Source: DATAXV01 sp036272915 (GTDB taxonomy: Bacteria; Chloroflexota; Dormibacteria; Dormibacterales; Dormibacteraceae). Taken from it: a stretch of DNA of 64,000 bases. Location: NCBI GenBank assembly GCA_036272915.1, contig DATAXV010000018.1, forward strand, positions 23,413 to 87,412, read 5' to 3'. The notes beneath the pieces are model-generated. The model made no database searches. It was not told the DNA's origin and saw only the letters and a program-made list of their open reading frames with translations. Position 1 is the stretch's first letter; each line of letters starts with the position of its first letter. Position numbers and translations under genes: made by a program. Below are positions 35,663-43,098 of this stretch, in pieces.

Positions 35663-36612
35663 CCCAGACCGCCTGGGACGAGGAGCTGGCCCGGCGTTCG
35701 CAACCACCGCCCCTCGCCCAGTGTTGGGGGTACGGCGAGGTGCAGGCCCGGGAAGGCTGGCAGGTCCAGCGCGTGGACCTCGGCCGGTGCGTGGCGCAGG
35801 TCCAGCTCCAGGGCGCCGGGCCGACCCGCTGGGCCTACGTGCCCCGCGGTCCGGTCCCGGCCGGCGAGGAGGAGCTGAAGGCGCTGGTCGAGTGGGCCCG
35901 CGGCGAGCGGCTCTGCCGGCTCCGGGTGGAGCCCGAGGCCCCTGCCGAGTTCGGTGACGCGGCGGCGGCGATGGGCTTCGGCCCGCATCCCTCGTTCCAG
36001 CCCCAGCACACGATGATCGTGCGGCTCGGACCCGAGGACGAGATGCTCGCCTCCTTCAAGACCAAGCACCGCTACAACATCCGGCTGGCTCTCAGGAAGG
36101 GAGTCGTCGTCGAGGAGACGGACGACGTCGAGGAGCTGGAGCGGCAGCACGCCCACACGGCGCGCCGGCAGGGCATCCGCCCGCCGACGGTCGCCCACTA
36201 CCGGCGCCGGCTGGAGCTGCTCCCCTGGTGCCGGGTCTACGTCGCCCGCGTCGAGGGCGAGGCGGTGGCGGCGATCATGGTCACCCGCTTCGGCGGCCGC
36301 GCCTACTACCTGTTCGGCGGCTCCGGGGAGCGGCACCGCCAGCTGATGCCGAGCTACGCGATTCAGTGGGCGGCGATGCGCGCCGCCGCCGAGGCCGGCT
36401 GCGTCGACTACGACCTCTGGGGTGTGCCGCCGACCGGGGATGACCCGAGCCACCCCTGGCACGGTCTCTGGCAGATGAAGAGCGGCTTCAACGGGACGCT
36501 GGTCGAGTACGCCGGCGCCTGGGACCTGGTGCTCTCACCGCTGCGCGTGCTGCTCGGTGAAGGCGTCCATAAGACCGGAAAAGCCTTGGCAACGCTTGTT
36601 AAGAAGCGCTAA
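35647..36612 (+). CDS. FemAB/FemX-like aminoacyltransferase
   Basis: GNAT-fold FemABX-family transferase of 321 residues. The family pattern Q-C-W-x-Y-G-E near the N-terminus, the K-T-K-H-R-Y-N-I-R-x-A-x-K-x-G-V block in the middle, and the late YDLWGVPP...HPWHGLWQMKSGFNG block are present. FemX enzymes add amino acids from aminoacyl-tRNA to lipid II or peptidoglycan; this one may add the first bridge residue, or an amino acid to another carrier. GTG start overlaps the phosphatase end. Confidence 0.88.
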   Translation: MPPALTQTAWDEELARRSQPPPLAQCWGYGEVQAREGWQVQRVDLGRCVAQVQLQGAGPTRWAYVPRGPVPAGEEELKALVEWARGERLCRLRVEPEAPAEFGDAAAAMGFGPHPSFQPQHTMIVRLGPEDEMLASFKTKHRYNIRLALRKGVVVEETDDVEELERQHAHTARRQGIRPPTVAHYRRRLELLPWCRVYVARVEGEAVAAIMVTRFGGRAYYLFGGSGERHRQLMPSYAIQWAAMRAAAEAGCVDYDLWGVPPTGDDPSHPWHGLWQMKSGFNGTLVEYAGAWDLVLSPLRVLLGEGVHKTGKALATLVKKR

Positions 36613-36628
36613 GCAACCGCTCTCGTGG

Positions 36629-36644
36629 TACACACTTGTGTGCA
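36629..36644. promoter_or_regulatory. inverted repeat at the response regulator start
   Basis: TACACAC-tt-GTGTGCA, arms of 7 with one mismatch, immediately before the ATG at 36645. Could be an operator for autoregulation or a 5' hairpin. Confidence 0.35.
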
Positions 36645-37367
36645 ATGACCATGATGGGGGAGGTCGATAGCAGATATCGTCGCCTGCAGATAATCGACGG
36701 CGATGCGGGTACCCGGCGGGCGGTCCGCCATGCCTGCGAGCGTGAGGGTTTCGAGGTCGTCGGCAGCGAGACCGGACAGGAGGGGCTCGAGCAGTTCGAT
36801 CGACTGCGGCCCTCGGCGGTGCTTCTCGAGACCTCGCTGCCGGACATGTCCGGCTATGACGTCTGTCGCGAGCTGAGGCGCAAGGACGGCCGTGTCCCGA
36901 TCCTCTTCATGAGCCCGAGGACCGAGGAGATCGACGTCGTCGTCGGACTCGAGCTGGGCGCCGACGACTACCTGGGCAAGCCGCTCCGCCTCCGCGAGGT
37001 CATCGCCCGCATCTCCGCCCACCTTCGAAGGGTGCGGATGGAGACCCAGCGCCAGCGCAGCGGCCGGCTCGAGTTCAAGGATCTGGTCATCGACATGAAC
37101 GAGCGGCGGGTGTTCCGGCGGGGAAGGGAGATCGAGCTCACCCACACCGAGTTCGACCTCCTCCAGTGCCTCGCCGCGAGCGCCGGCAAGGTTCAGTCGC
37201 GGGAGCGGATTCTGAACGCCGTCTGGGGCTACGAGTATCCGATCGAGACCAGGGTCATCGATGTTCACGTCAGGAACCTGCGGCGCAAGATCGAGGACCA
37301 GCCCTCCAAGCCGTTCTACATTCTGGCCGTGCCCGGGGTCGGCTACCGCTTCGCCAACGCTCGCTGA
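36645..37367 (+). CDS. orphan OmpR/PhoB-type response regulator, Glu at phosphosite
   Basis: A 240-residue regulator with an N-terminal receiver (about 10-125) and a C-terminal winged helix (about 140-235, ending PGVGYRFA). The acidic pair IIDGD, the switch Ser in ILFMSP and the Lys in DYLGKPL are kept, but the phosphoacceptor of the usual L-L-D is Glu62 (VLLETSLPD). Asp-to-Glu there often mimics phosphorylation. No histidine kinase is nearby. ATG at 36645 chosen; TTG at 36636 and ATG at 36651 are alternatives. DNA targets unknown. Confidence 0.88.
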   Translation: MTMMGEVDSRYRRLQIIDGDAGTRRAVRHACEREGFEVVGSETGQEGLEQFDRLRPSAVLLETSLPDMSGYDVCRELRRKDGRVPILFMSPRTEEIDVVVGLELGADDYLGKPLRLREVIARISAHLRRVRMETQRQRSGRLEFKDLVIDMNERRVFRRGREIELTHTEFDLLQCLAASAGKVQSRERILNAVWGYEYPIETRVIDVHVRNLRRKIEDQPSKPFYILAVPGVGYRFANAR

Positions 37368-37370
37368 CCG

Positions 37371-38044
37371 ATGCGCTTCGACTACGACTCGGACCCGGAC
37401 CGCTTCCTGGCCGGCCGCGAGGCGGCGGAGCGGCACAGCCCCACGGGCGACATCCACGCCGACGTGGCTCGGCGCCTGCTCGCCGAGGGCCTCCGCCCGA
37501 TCCTGGACGCCGCGTGTGGCCGCGGCGCCCTGCCGAGCTCGGGCCCCGTCCTGAGTGGATCGGCGTCGATCTCTCGCCGACGATGCTGGCGGCCGCCCCG
37601 TGCCCGGCGGTGTGGGCCGACCTCTCCGCCCTGCCCTTCGACGACGGCAGCTTCGGCGCCGTCGCCTCGCTCTGGGTCCTCTACCACCTGGCCGATCCAC
37701 GGCAGGCGGTGAGGGAGGCCCGCCGGGTCCTGCGCCCGGGTGGTCTGTACGTGACCAGCGCGACGAGCCGCGCCGACGCCCCCGAGCTCGGCGATCTGGT
37801 CACGCGCGGCGACAGCACCTTCGACGCCGAGAACGCGCCCGACATCGTCGGCAGCGCCTTCGACGACCTCGAGGTGGTCCGCTGGGACGCGCCCCTGATC
37901 CGGCTGCCCGATCGCGAGGCGCTGGCCCGGTACCTCTATGGACATGGTGTCGCCCAGGAGCGCGCCGCGGATCTGGCCGCGACCAGGGACAACTTCCCGC
38001 TGACCCTGACCAAGCGGGGCGCGCTGGTCTACGCCCGGGCCTGA
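37371..38044 (+). pseudogene. class I SAM methyltransferase, frameshifted
   Basis: Reading from the ATG at 37371 gives MRFDYDSDPDRFLAGREAAE and SAM motif I (ILDAACGRGAL), after which this frame loses homology. The rest (WIGVDLSPTMLAAAP, LPFDDGSFGAVASLWVLYHL, EARRVLRPGGLYV) is in another frame from about 37535 to the stop at 38044. One missing base around 37525-37550 would explain it. Both halves together look like a complete UbiE/ArsM-like methyltransferase. It may be a real pseudogene or an assembly error. It follows the response regulator by 3 nt. Confidence 0.75.
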
Positions 38045-38047
38045 CGG

Positions 38048-38452
38048 TCAGAGATCGGGGCGGAGCTGACGCAGCGGGACGAGCACGAAGTCCCGCTCCC
38101 GCATCCTCGGGTGGGGGATCTGGAGGTCGGGCTCGTCCACGGTCTGATCGCCGAAGAGGAGGATGTCGACGTCGACCACGCGCGGGCCCCAGCGAAAGGT
38201 CGGGGTCCGGCCGGCCTCGACCTCGACCTCCTTCGCCGCCCGGAGCAGGCCGTGGGGATCGTCACCCCACTCGACCTCGAGCACCAGGTTGAGGAAGCGT
38301 GGCTGGTCGAGCACGCCCCACGGCTCGGTCTCGATGGTGTCGCTGCGGCGGAGCACCCGGACCCCCCGGTCCGAGAGCAACTCCTCGGCCCGGGCCAGGC
38401 TGGCGGCCCGGTCACCGAGGTTGGCGCCGAGCCCGAGGTAGGCGAGTGTCAC
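38048..38452 (-). CDS. folK: 2-amino-4-hydroxy-6-hydroxymethyldihydropteridine pyrophosphokinase
   Basis: Pyrophosphokinase that activates the pterin for FolP in folate synthesis. The 134-residue protein opens with AYLGLGANLGDR and carries RWGPRVVDVDILLFGD and the IPHPRMRERDFVLVPL block. GTG start overlaps the folP stop by 4 nt. Its length is slightly short but complete. Confidence 0.95.
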   Translation of the reverse strand: MTLAYLGLGANLGDRAASLARAEELLSDRGVRVLRRSDTIETEPWGVLDQPRFLNLVLEVEWGDDPHGLLRAAKEVEVEAGRTPTFRWGPRVVDVDILLFGDQTVDEPDLQIPHPRMRERDFVLVPLRQLRPDL

Positions 38453-39225
38453 CGCAGGGCCTCGGCGACATCGACCACCGCTCGCATCCCGGCCACGTCG
38501 TGGACCCGGACCATGTCCACGCCGCGGAGCACGCAGGCGGCGACGATGGCGGCGGTGCCCCAGGGGCGGAGATCCATCTCCTGGCCGAAGAGCCGGCCGA
38601 GGAAGGACTTGCGCGACGCTCCGACCAGGATCGGGAAGCCGAGCCGCCGGAGCTCGCCGATCCGGCGGAGGAGGACCATGTCCTGGCCGGCGTTCTTGCC
38701 GAAGCCGATACCGGGGTCGACGACGATGGCCTCCCTAGCCACGCCGGCGCGCAGCGCGATGTCGATCGACTCGCCGAGGCGCTCGACGACCTCCTCGACC
38801 AGGTCCCGCTCGTACTCGATGCCGCGCTGGTTGTGCATCAGCACCAGCCCCGCCCCGTGGGCGGCGGCGATCTCGGCGATCTCGGGCTCATGGCGCAGCC
38901 CCCAGATGTCGTTGACGACACGTGCGCCGGCGTCGAGCGCGGCGGCGGCGACGGCGGCCTTGGAGGTGTCCACGGACACGGTCAGCCCCCGGTCGGCGAG
39001 GGCGCCGACCACGGGGAGCACCCGGCGGAGCTCCTCCTCGGCGGGGACCGGTACGTAGCCGGGCCGGGTCGACTCGCCGCCGACGTCGATCAGGTCGGCC
39101 CCGGCCTGGGCCATGGCCAGCCCGCGGGCGACCGCGGCCTCGTGGTCGCCGTGGCCGAGAGTGCCGTCGCCGGAGAAGGAGTCGGGCGTCACGTTGACGA
39201 TGCCCATGACCCGAACCGCGCTCAT
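38449..39225 (-). CDS. folP: dihydropteroate synthase
   Basis: TIM-barrel enzyme joining pterin diphosphate and p-aminobenzoate. The 258-residue protein has the two signatures VMGIVNVTPDSFSGDG and LIDVGGESTRPGY, then VNDIWGL, the DPGIGFGKNAGQD loop and VGASRKSFLG. I chose ATG 39225; the open frame upstream runs into the intron remnant and is not conserved. CATACT ends 7 nt before the ATG, suggesting a leaderless mRNA. folK follows with a 4-nt overlap. Confidence 0.95.
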   Translation of the reverse strand: MSAVRVMGIVNVTPDSFSGDGTLGHGDHEAAVARGLAMAQAGADLIDVGGESTRPGYVPVPAEEELRRVLPVVGALADRGLTVSVDTSKAAVAAAALDAGARVVNDIWGLRHEPEIAEIAAAHGAGLVLMHNQRGIEYERDLVEEVVERLGESIDIALRAGVAREAIVVDPGIGFGKNAGQDMVLLRRIGELRRLGFPILVGASRKSFLGRLFGQEMDLRPWGTAAIVAACVLRGVDMVRVHDVAGMRAVVDVAEALR

Positions 39226-39232
39226 GACGACC

Positions 39233-39238
39233 AGTATG
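39233..39238 (-). promoter_or_regulatory. putative -10 element of folP (leaderless)
   Basis: CATACT on the minus strand, ending 7 nt before the folP ATG. The region upstream is the intron remnant, so a -35 would lie inside or at its border. Confidence 0.35.
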
Positions 39239-39322
39239 CTCAGCCGGTGTTGCGTCCTGGAAACTGGACCAGGCCAGCGGGTGCGAGTCCCGCCCGGGTA
39301 GACGCTGGAGTGCCCCGGTGGC

Positions 39323-39487
39323 ATGCCCCGGTCGACGAGGGAGACCTCGGCGGCTGAGCGGGGCGTCATCAAGAAGCACGGACGCAACCTCCACGGCAGG
39401 CGTTGGGAAACCTGGACGGAGGGCTGGTTCAACGGCCTGGGCCTGCACCGATTGCGAGGAACGATTAGATACCCGGAGGCAGCGTAA
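39323..39487 (+). pseudogene. C-terminal remnant of group II intron reverse transcriptase/maturase
   Basis: Frame ending at TAA 39485-39487. The product's last part, TWTEGWFNGLGLHRLRGTIR then YPEAA, is the typical C-terminal end of group II intron-encoded proteins. Only about 40 residues match; catalytic RT motifs are absent. It sits just before domain V, the normal place for the end of this gene inside an intron. Confidence 0.65.
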
Positions 39488-39509
39488 CCATGTTGAGAAG
39501 ACCACCGGC

Positions 39510-39542
39510 GAGCCGTATGCGGGAAAACCGCACGTACGGTTC
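39510..39542 (+). ncRNA. group II intron domain V
   Basis: Hairpin beginning GAGCCGTATGCGG, loop GAAAA, and ending CCGCACGTACGGTTC. It has the AGC triad near the 5' end, the 5-bp GAGCC/GGTTC base, the bulged dinucleotide and a GNRA-like loop. At 33 nt it is one shorter than the usual 34, so the tetraloop may be altered. Confidence 0.75.
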
Positions 39543-39597
39543 CGTAGGGGAATGGGGAAACGGGTCCGCTTTGCGGGCACCGCGCCCCTGACTACCA

Positions 39598-41103
39598 GTG
39601 AGGCTGGAGGAGCTGGCCGCCGGGGTGCCCGGGGCAAGGCTCGAATCGGGCGGGGACACCGAGATCCGCCGGGTCGTGCAGGACTCGCGCCAGGCCGGGC
39701 AGGGTGATCTCTTCGTCGCCGTCCGGGGTATGCGGATCGACGGCCATGCCTACGCGCCCGACCTGGCCAGGCGAGGCGTCGCCGTCGCCGTCGAGCCGGG
39801 GCTGGAACTGCCGGCATCGGCGCCGGTGATCCGTCTCGACGACACCAGGGCCGGTCTCGCCGAGCTCGCCGCCGCCCTCCACGGCCGCCCTGGCCGGAGC
39901 CTCCTGGTCGCCGGCGTGACCGGCACCGATGGCAAGTCCACGGTCACCCATCTCGCCGCCCACCTGATGCAGTCGGCGGGGATCCCGACCGGCTACCTGA
40001 GCACGGTGGGCCTGGACCGCGGTCGCGGTCCCGAGCCCAACGAGTCGGGTCTCAGCACGGGCGAGGCGCCGGAGGTGCAGGAGGCGATGGCGGAGATGGT
40101 GGCGGCGGGCAGGCGGGCGGTGGTGCTGGAGGCGACCTCGCATGCTCTCCGCCAGGGCCGCGTCGCCGCCTGCGAGTTCGATGTCGCCGCCTACACCTAT
40201 GTCGGCCACGACCATCTCGACTACCACAGCGACTGGCAGGATTACCTGGAGGCCAAGGCCCTCCTGATCGAGCTCTGCCGGAGCGGCTGGGACAAGGGCG
40301 TGGCCAAGACCGCGGTGCTCAACCGGGACGACGCCTCCTTCGCGCCGCTCGCCGAGCGGGCCATCGACCGCCGCTGGGCCTACTCCCTGGGGGGGGAGGC
40401 GGACATCTGGGCGGCCGATCTGCGCAGCTCGGCGCAGGGCTCGTCCTTCACCCTGGGCCACGGCGCCCAGACCGTCCCGGCGACGCTGCCCCTCCCCGCG
40501 CGCTTCAACGTTGCCAACGCCCTCTGCGCGGCCGGGATCGGGCTCGCCCTGGGCCTCGATCTGGAGCAGGTCGCCGCCGGCCTGGCCAGCTTCCCCGGCA
40601 TCAGCGGCCGCCTGGAGCGGGTCGACCTGGGCCAGCCCTTCGCCGTCTACGTCGACTACGCCCACGGGGCGGGGTCGCTGGGCAGCACCCTGGCCGAGCT
40701 CCGCCCCCTGACCGAGGGCAGGCTGCTGACCGTGTTCGGCGCCACCGCGCGTTCCGACCACGACCGCCCGGGCATGGGCCGGGCGGCGGCGGCAGGGGCC
40801 GACTGGTTCCTGATCTCGACCGACGACCCGGTCGACGAGGATCCGGCCGTCATCGCCGCCGACGTCGAGGCCGGGGCCCTGGCCATGGGACGGACGCGAG
40901 GACGCGACTTCGAGATCGAGCTCGACCGCGGGGTCGCCATCGCCCGGATCCTGGAGGCGGCCCGGCCGGGCGACGTGGTCCTCCTCGCCGGCAAGGGCCA
41001 TGAGCACTCGATGATGCTCAAGGGCAGGAGCAGGGTGCCCTGGGACGAGCGGGCGATGGCCGAGGCCGGCCTTCGCCACCTGGGCTGGACCGGGCACCGC
41101 TGA
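39598..41103 (+). CDS. murE: MurE-like UDP-N-acetylmuramyl-tripeptide synthetase
   Basis: Mur ligase of 501 residues with N-terminal, central ATP-binding and C-terminal domains. The P-loop is GVTGTDGKST (residues 106-115) rather than the usual GTNGKT. LEATSHAL, FTNLGHDHLDYH-like YVGHDHLDYH and EAKALL (carbamylated Lys) are present. The amino-acid recognition motif is D409-D-P-V, not the DNPR of meso-DAP enzymes, so the added residue may be other than mDAP. GTG start has no Shine-Dalgarno, because the intron remnant ends directly before it. Other mur genes are absent, so a MurE-like paralogue with another role is possible. Confidence 0.85.
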   Translation: MRLEELAAGVPGARLESGGDTEIRRVVQDSRQAGQGDLFVAVRGMRIDGHAYAPDLARRGVAVAVEPGLELPASAPVIRLDDTRAGLAELAAALHGRPGRSLLVAGVTGTDGKSTVTHLAAHLMQSAGIPTGYLSTVGLDRGRGPEPNESGLSTGEAPEVQEAMAEMVAAGRRAVVLEATSHALRQGRVAACEFDVAAYTYVGHDHLDYHSDWQDYLEAKALLIELCRSGWDKGVAKTAVLNRDDASFAPLAERAIDRRWAYSLGGEADIWAADLRSSAQGSSFTLGHGAQTVPATLPLPARFNVANALCAAGIGLALGLDLEQVAAGLASFPGISGRLERVDLGQPFAVYVDYAHGAGSLGSTLAELRPLTEGRLLTVFGATARSDHDRPGMGRAAAAGADWFLISTDDPVDEDPAVIAADVEAGALAMGRTRGRDFEIELDRGVAIARILEAARPGDVVLLAGKGHEHSMMLKGRSRVPWDERAMAEAGLRHLGWTGHR

Positions 41104-41123
41104 GCCGGCCTCACCGGGCCGGC
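41104..41123 (+). terminator. GC hairpin after murE
   Basis: GCCGGCC and GGCCGGC form a 7-bp stem with a 6-nt loop, beginning at the murE stop. No T-run, so evidence for termination is weak. Confidence 0.25.
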
Positions 41124-41180
41124 CCGCCGCCGTTGAGGATGTTGGGGCCGGGAGGCCGGCCACGAGGCGCGCCCTGACCC

Positions 41181-41480
41181 GGCCGGACCGTCGATCAGCG
41201 CGGCCAAGTCCAACCCGGGCTTGCTGGTGGAGCCGGCTCGGGCCGGGGGCGAGAGCACGTACCGGATCTGGCCGTGCTGGACCGATGCCGCGAGCGTCGC
41301 CACCGGGTCGCTCCCCTCGTAGCCGCCCATCCCGATCACTCGGCCGTCTCCGTGGATGAGATAGGGGGCCGAGTACATCGCGCCCGCGTTCACCCCGAGG
41401 CTGATCTCGGTCCCCCGGCTGTGGGCGATCGCGTGGTCCAGCGCCGATCGCTCGGGTCCTTTCAGGTCGGGATCCATCAG
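41181..41480 (-). pseudogene. C-terminal fragment of ArnT/PMT-like glycosyltransferase
   Basis: Minus-strand frame with the soluble C-terminal domain of YkcB/ArnT-like mannosyltransferases: an ISLGVNAGAMYSAPYLI strand, IGMGGYEGSDPVATL and IRYVLSPP. The catalytic membrane part is missing entirely and no stop terminates it, since the frame runs on opposite murE. It is a decayed fragment between murE and the methyltransferase fragment. Confidence 0.65.
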
Positions 41481-41708
41481 GCCGCCGGGATCGCCGAGTG
41501 CGCCCGCGTGCTCCAGCCCCGCGGCACGCTCGTTCTCGTCGACCTCTTCGCTCGGTGGTTGGCAGTGACCGGACGCGGCGGCAGGGCGAGAACGAGGGCG
41601 CTGGTCGAACCGCTGCTCGGTCAGGCTAATCTCCGGGTGGCCGGCTGGAGCGTCATCTACCGGATCGGACCGTTCCCACTGGTGCAGGCGGTTGTCGCCC
41701 GCCGCTGA
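41481..41708 (+). pseudogene. C-terminal fragment of a SAM methyltransferase
   Basis: The frame encodes IAECARVLQPRGTLVLVDLF then LLGQANLRVAGW and a final strand ending VQAVVARR, the last third of a class I methyltransferase. Motif I and the N-terminal two thirds are lost; upstream DNA instead matches the glycosyltransferase fragment on the other strand. The stop lies 2 nt before the GNAT gene start. Confidence 0.6.
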
Positions 41709-41709
41709 G

Positions 41710-42357
41710 ATGCCGCACCGGCTGACACAGCTCATGCGGGAGGTCGGCGAGGGCCGCTTCCCGGAGCAGGACGGCGCCGTCGAGGTCCTGCCTCCCGCGG
41801 CAGGCACCGGCACCGCCGTCGTCGCCCTCGCCGCCCACCACGTGATCGCCGCCGCCATCGACGGAGCCTGGGTGCGGGCGCGGCTGCCGGACGGCGATCT
41901 CGGCGCGCCGATGAGCCCTGCCTTCCTCGGCGCGCTGGCCGAGCGTCTGGGCGTCGCTCCCGGGCCCACTGACGTCGTCCTCTGCGCCCCGGCCGACCGG
42001 CAGATCCCCGGTCTCGATCTGGTCCGCCTGCTTGACGGCCACGACCACACCCGGATCCTCCGCGCCCATCGCTACCGGAGTGACGTCCGTGCCTACGCCG
42101 CCCAAGGCGGTGCCGGCCGGCTCATCACCGGGCGCGGCCTCGCCGGACGGTGGGAGGCGGCCTTCGAGGTCGAGCCGGCCCAGCGCGGCCGCGGTCTGGG
42201 GCGGCGCCTGGCGGCCGCCGCGCGAGCGATGGTTCCACGGGGGGAGGCGATCTTTCTGCAGGTGACGCCGGGGAACGTCGCCTCGATGCGGGCCGTCCTC
42301 GCCGCCGGCTACCGGCCGGTCGGCGCCGAGGTCCTGTTCACCCGCCCGGAGCGGTGA
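41710..42357 (+). CDS. GNAT family N-acetyltransferase
   Basis: A 215-residue protein whose C-terminal half is a GNAT domain: acetyl-CoA loop VEPAQRGRGLGRRLAAAAR followed by FLQVTPGNVASMRAVLAAGYRPVG. The N-terminal 110 residues are less typical and may form a degenerate second GNAT fold. Substrate is unknown. ATG at 41710 fits the end of the upstream fragment; an in-frame start 18 nt earlier is possible. Its stop is near the convergent thiS gene. Confidence 0.83.
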   Translation: MPHRLTQLMREVGEGRFPEQDGAVEVLPPAAGTGTAVVALAAHHVIAAAIDGAWVRARLPDGDLGAPMSPAFLGALAERLGVAPGPTDVVLCAPADRQIPGLDLVRLLDGHDHTRILRAHRYRSDVRAYAAQGGAGRLITGRGLAGRWEAAFEVEPAQRGRGLGRRLAAAARAMVPRGEAIFLQVTPGNVASMRAVLAAGYRPVGAEVLFTRPER

Positions 42358-42361
42358 GTGG

Positions 42362-42562
42362 TCAGCCGCCTCCGACCATGCGGACGATCTCGACCACATC
42401 GCCCTCGTCGAGGACGCAGTCGGGGTAGCGGTCGCGGGGAAGAATCTCGGCGTTGACCTCGACCGCCACCGCCTGCGGGCTCACCTCCAGCCCGCTCAGG
42501 TAGTCGAGCAGGGGCGTCGGCCGCTCCAGCTCCACCCGCTTGCCGTTGACGGTCAGCGTCAT
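42362..42562 (-). CDS. thiS: sulfur carrier protein ThiS
   Basis: A 66-residue ubiquitin-fold protein opening with LTVNGKRVEL and ending in the Gly-Gly tail RMVGGG, the C-terminus that is thiocarboxylated for thiazole synthesis. The internal V-A-V-E-V-N pattern is typical. It overlaps thiE by 1 nt (TGATG). A MoaD-type role is less likely because of the thiE link. Confidence 0.9.
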   Translation of the reverse strand: MTLTVNGKRVELERPTPLLDYLSGLEVSPQAVAVEVNAEILPRDRYPDCVLDEGDVVEIVRMVGGG

Positions 42563-43098
42563 CAGTCCAGAAAGTACCGGATCGCGGCGAAGCCGGCGGC
42601 GCCCGCCTCGGCGCAGTCGCGGACTCGCCCGGCGTCGACGCCGCCGATGGCCAGCACCGGTATCCGGAGCGTGGCGGCGACCTCGGCCAGGACCTTCAGT
42701 CCGAGCGGCTCGCGGCCGGGATGGGAAGGGGTGGCGAAGACCGATCCGAGAAGGACGTAGTCCGCGCCCTCGGCCTCGGCCCGCCGCGCCGCCTCCAGGC
42801 AGTGGACCGACCGGCCGACGATGCCGTGAGCGAGGAGCTGGCGGGCGACGGCGACGGGAAGGTCCCGCTCGGGAAGGTTGACGCCGGCCGCCCCGGCCGC
42901 CATCGCCACGTCGATCCGGGACGAGACGAGGAGCGGCGTCGGCGTCCGTGACCGGAGCTCCAACGCCTCCACCTCCAGGCACCGGACGGAGAGGTCGGGG
43001 TTGCGCAGCAGCAGCACCGTCGCCCCCCGGCCGGCGGCGCGCCCGCCGGCCTCAGCCGAGGGCACCACCGCCATCGCCGCCGGGAGCTCGAGCCTCAC
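42562..43098 (-). CDS. thiE: thiamine phosphate synthase/TenI-like protein
   Basis: TIM-barrel protein of 178 residues of the ThiE/TenI family. Motifs include GAAGVNLPERDLPV (phosphate/pyrimidine pocket), GRSVHCLEAARRAEAEGADYVLLGSVFATPSHP and IGGVDAGRVRDCAEAGAAGFAAI. The N-terminus is short compared with bona fide ThiE, so a TenI-like thiazole tautomerase is an alternative. It lies between rsmG (4-nt overlap) and thiS, with no thiG in the window. Confidence 0.82.
   Translation of the reverse strand: MRLELPAAMAVVPSAEAGGRAAGRGATVLLLRNPDLSVRCLEVEALELRSRTPTPLLVSSRIDVAMAAGAAGVNLPERDLPVAVARQLLAHGIVGRSVHCLEAARRAEAEGADYVLLGSVFATPSHPGREPLGLKVLAEVAATLRIPVLAIGGVDAGRVRDCAEAGAAGFAAIRYFLD

Larger units (their letters stand above)
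39239..39597 (+). mobile_element. group II intron remnant (internally deleted)
   Basis: About 360 nt between folP and murE. From the left: a stretch resembling intron domain I (GCGGGTGCGAGTCCCGC, a stem with TGCGAG loop, then CCGGGTAG), then a short frame encoding the C-terminus of a group II reverse transcriptase/maturase, then domain V at 39510-39542 and a domain VI-like hairpin whose 3' strand is CCCCTGACTAC. Most of the RT and of domains I-IV are missing. The 3' end (…CTAC) abuts the murE GTG at 39598. The exact 5' limit is not certain. It cannot be mobile by itself. Confidence 0.7.
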
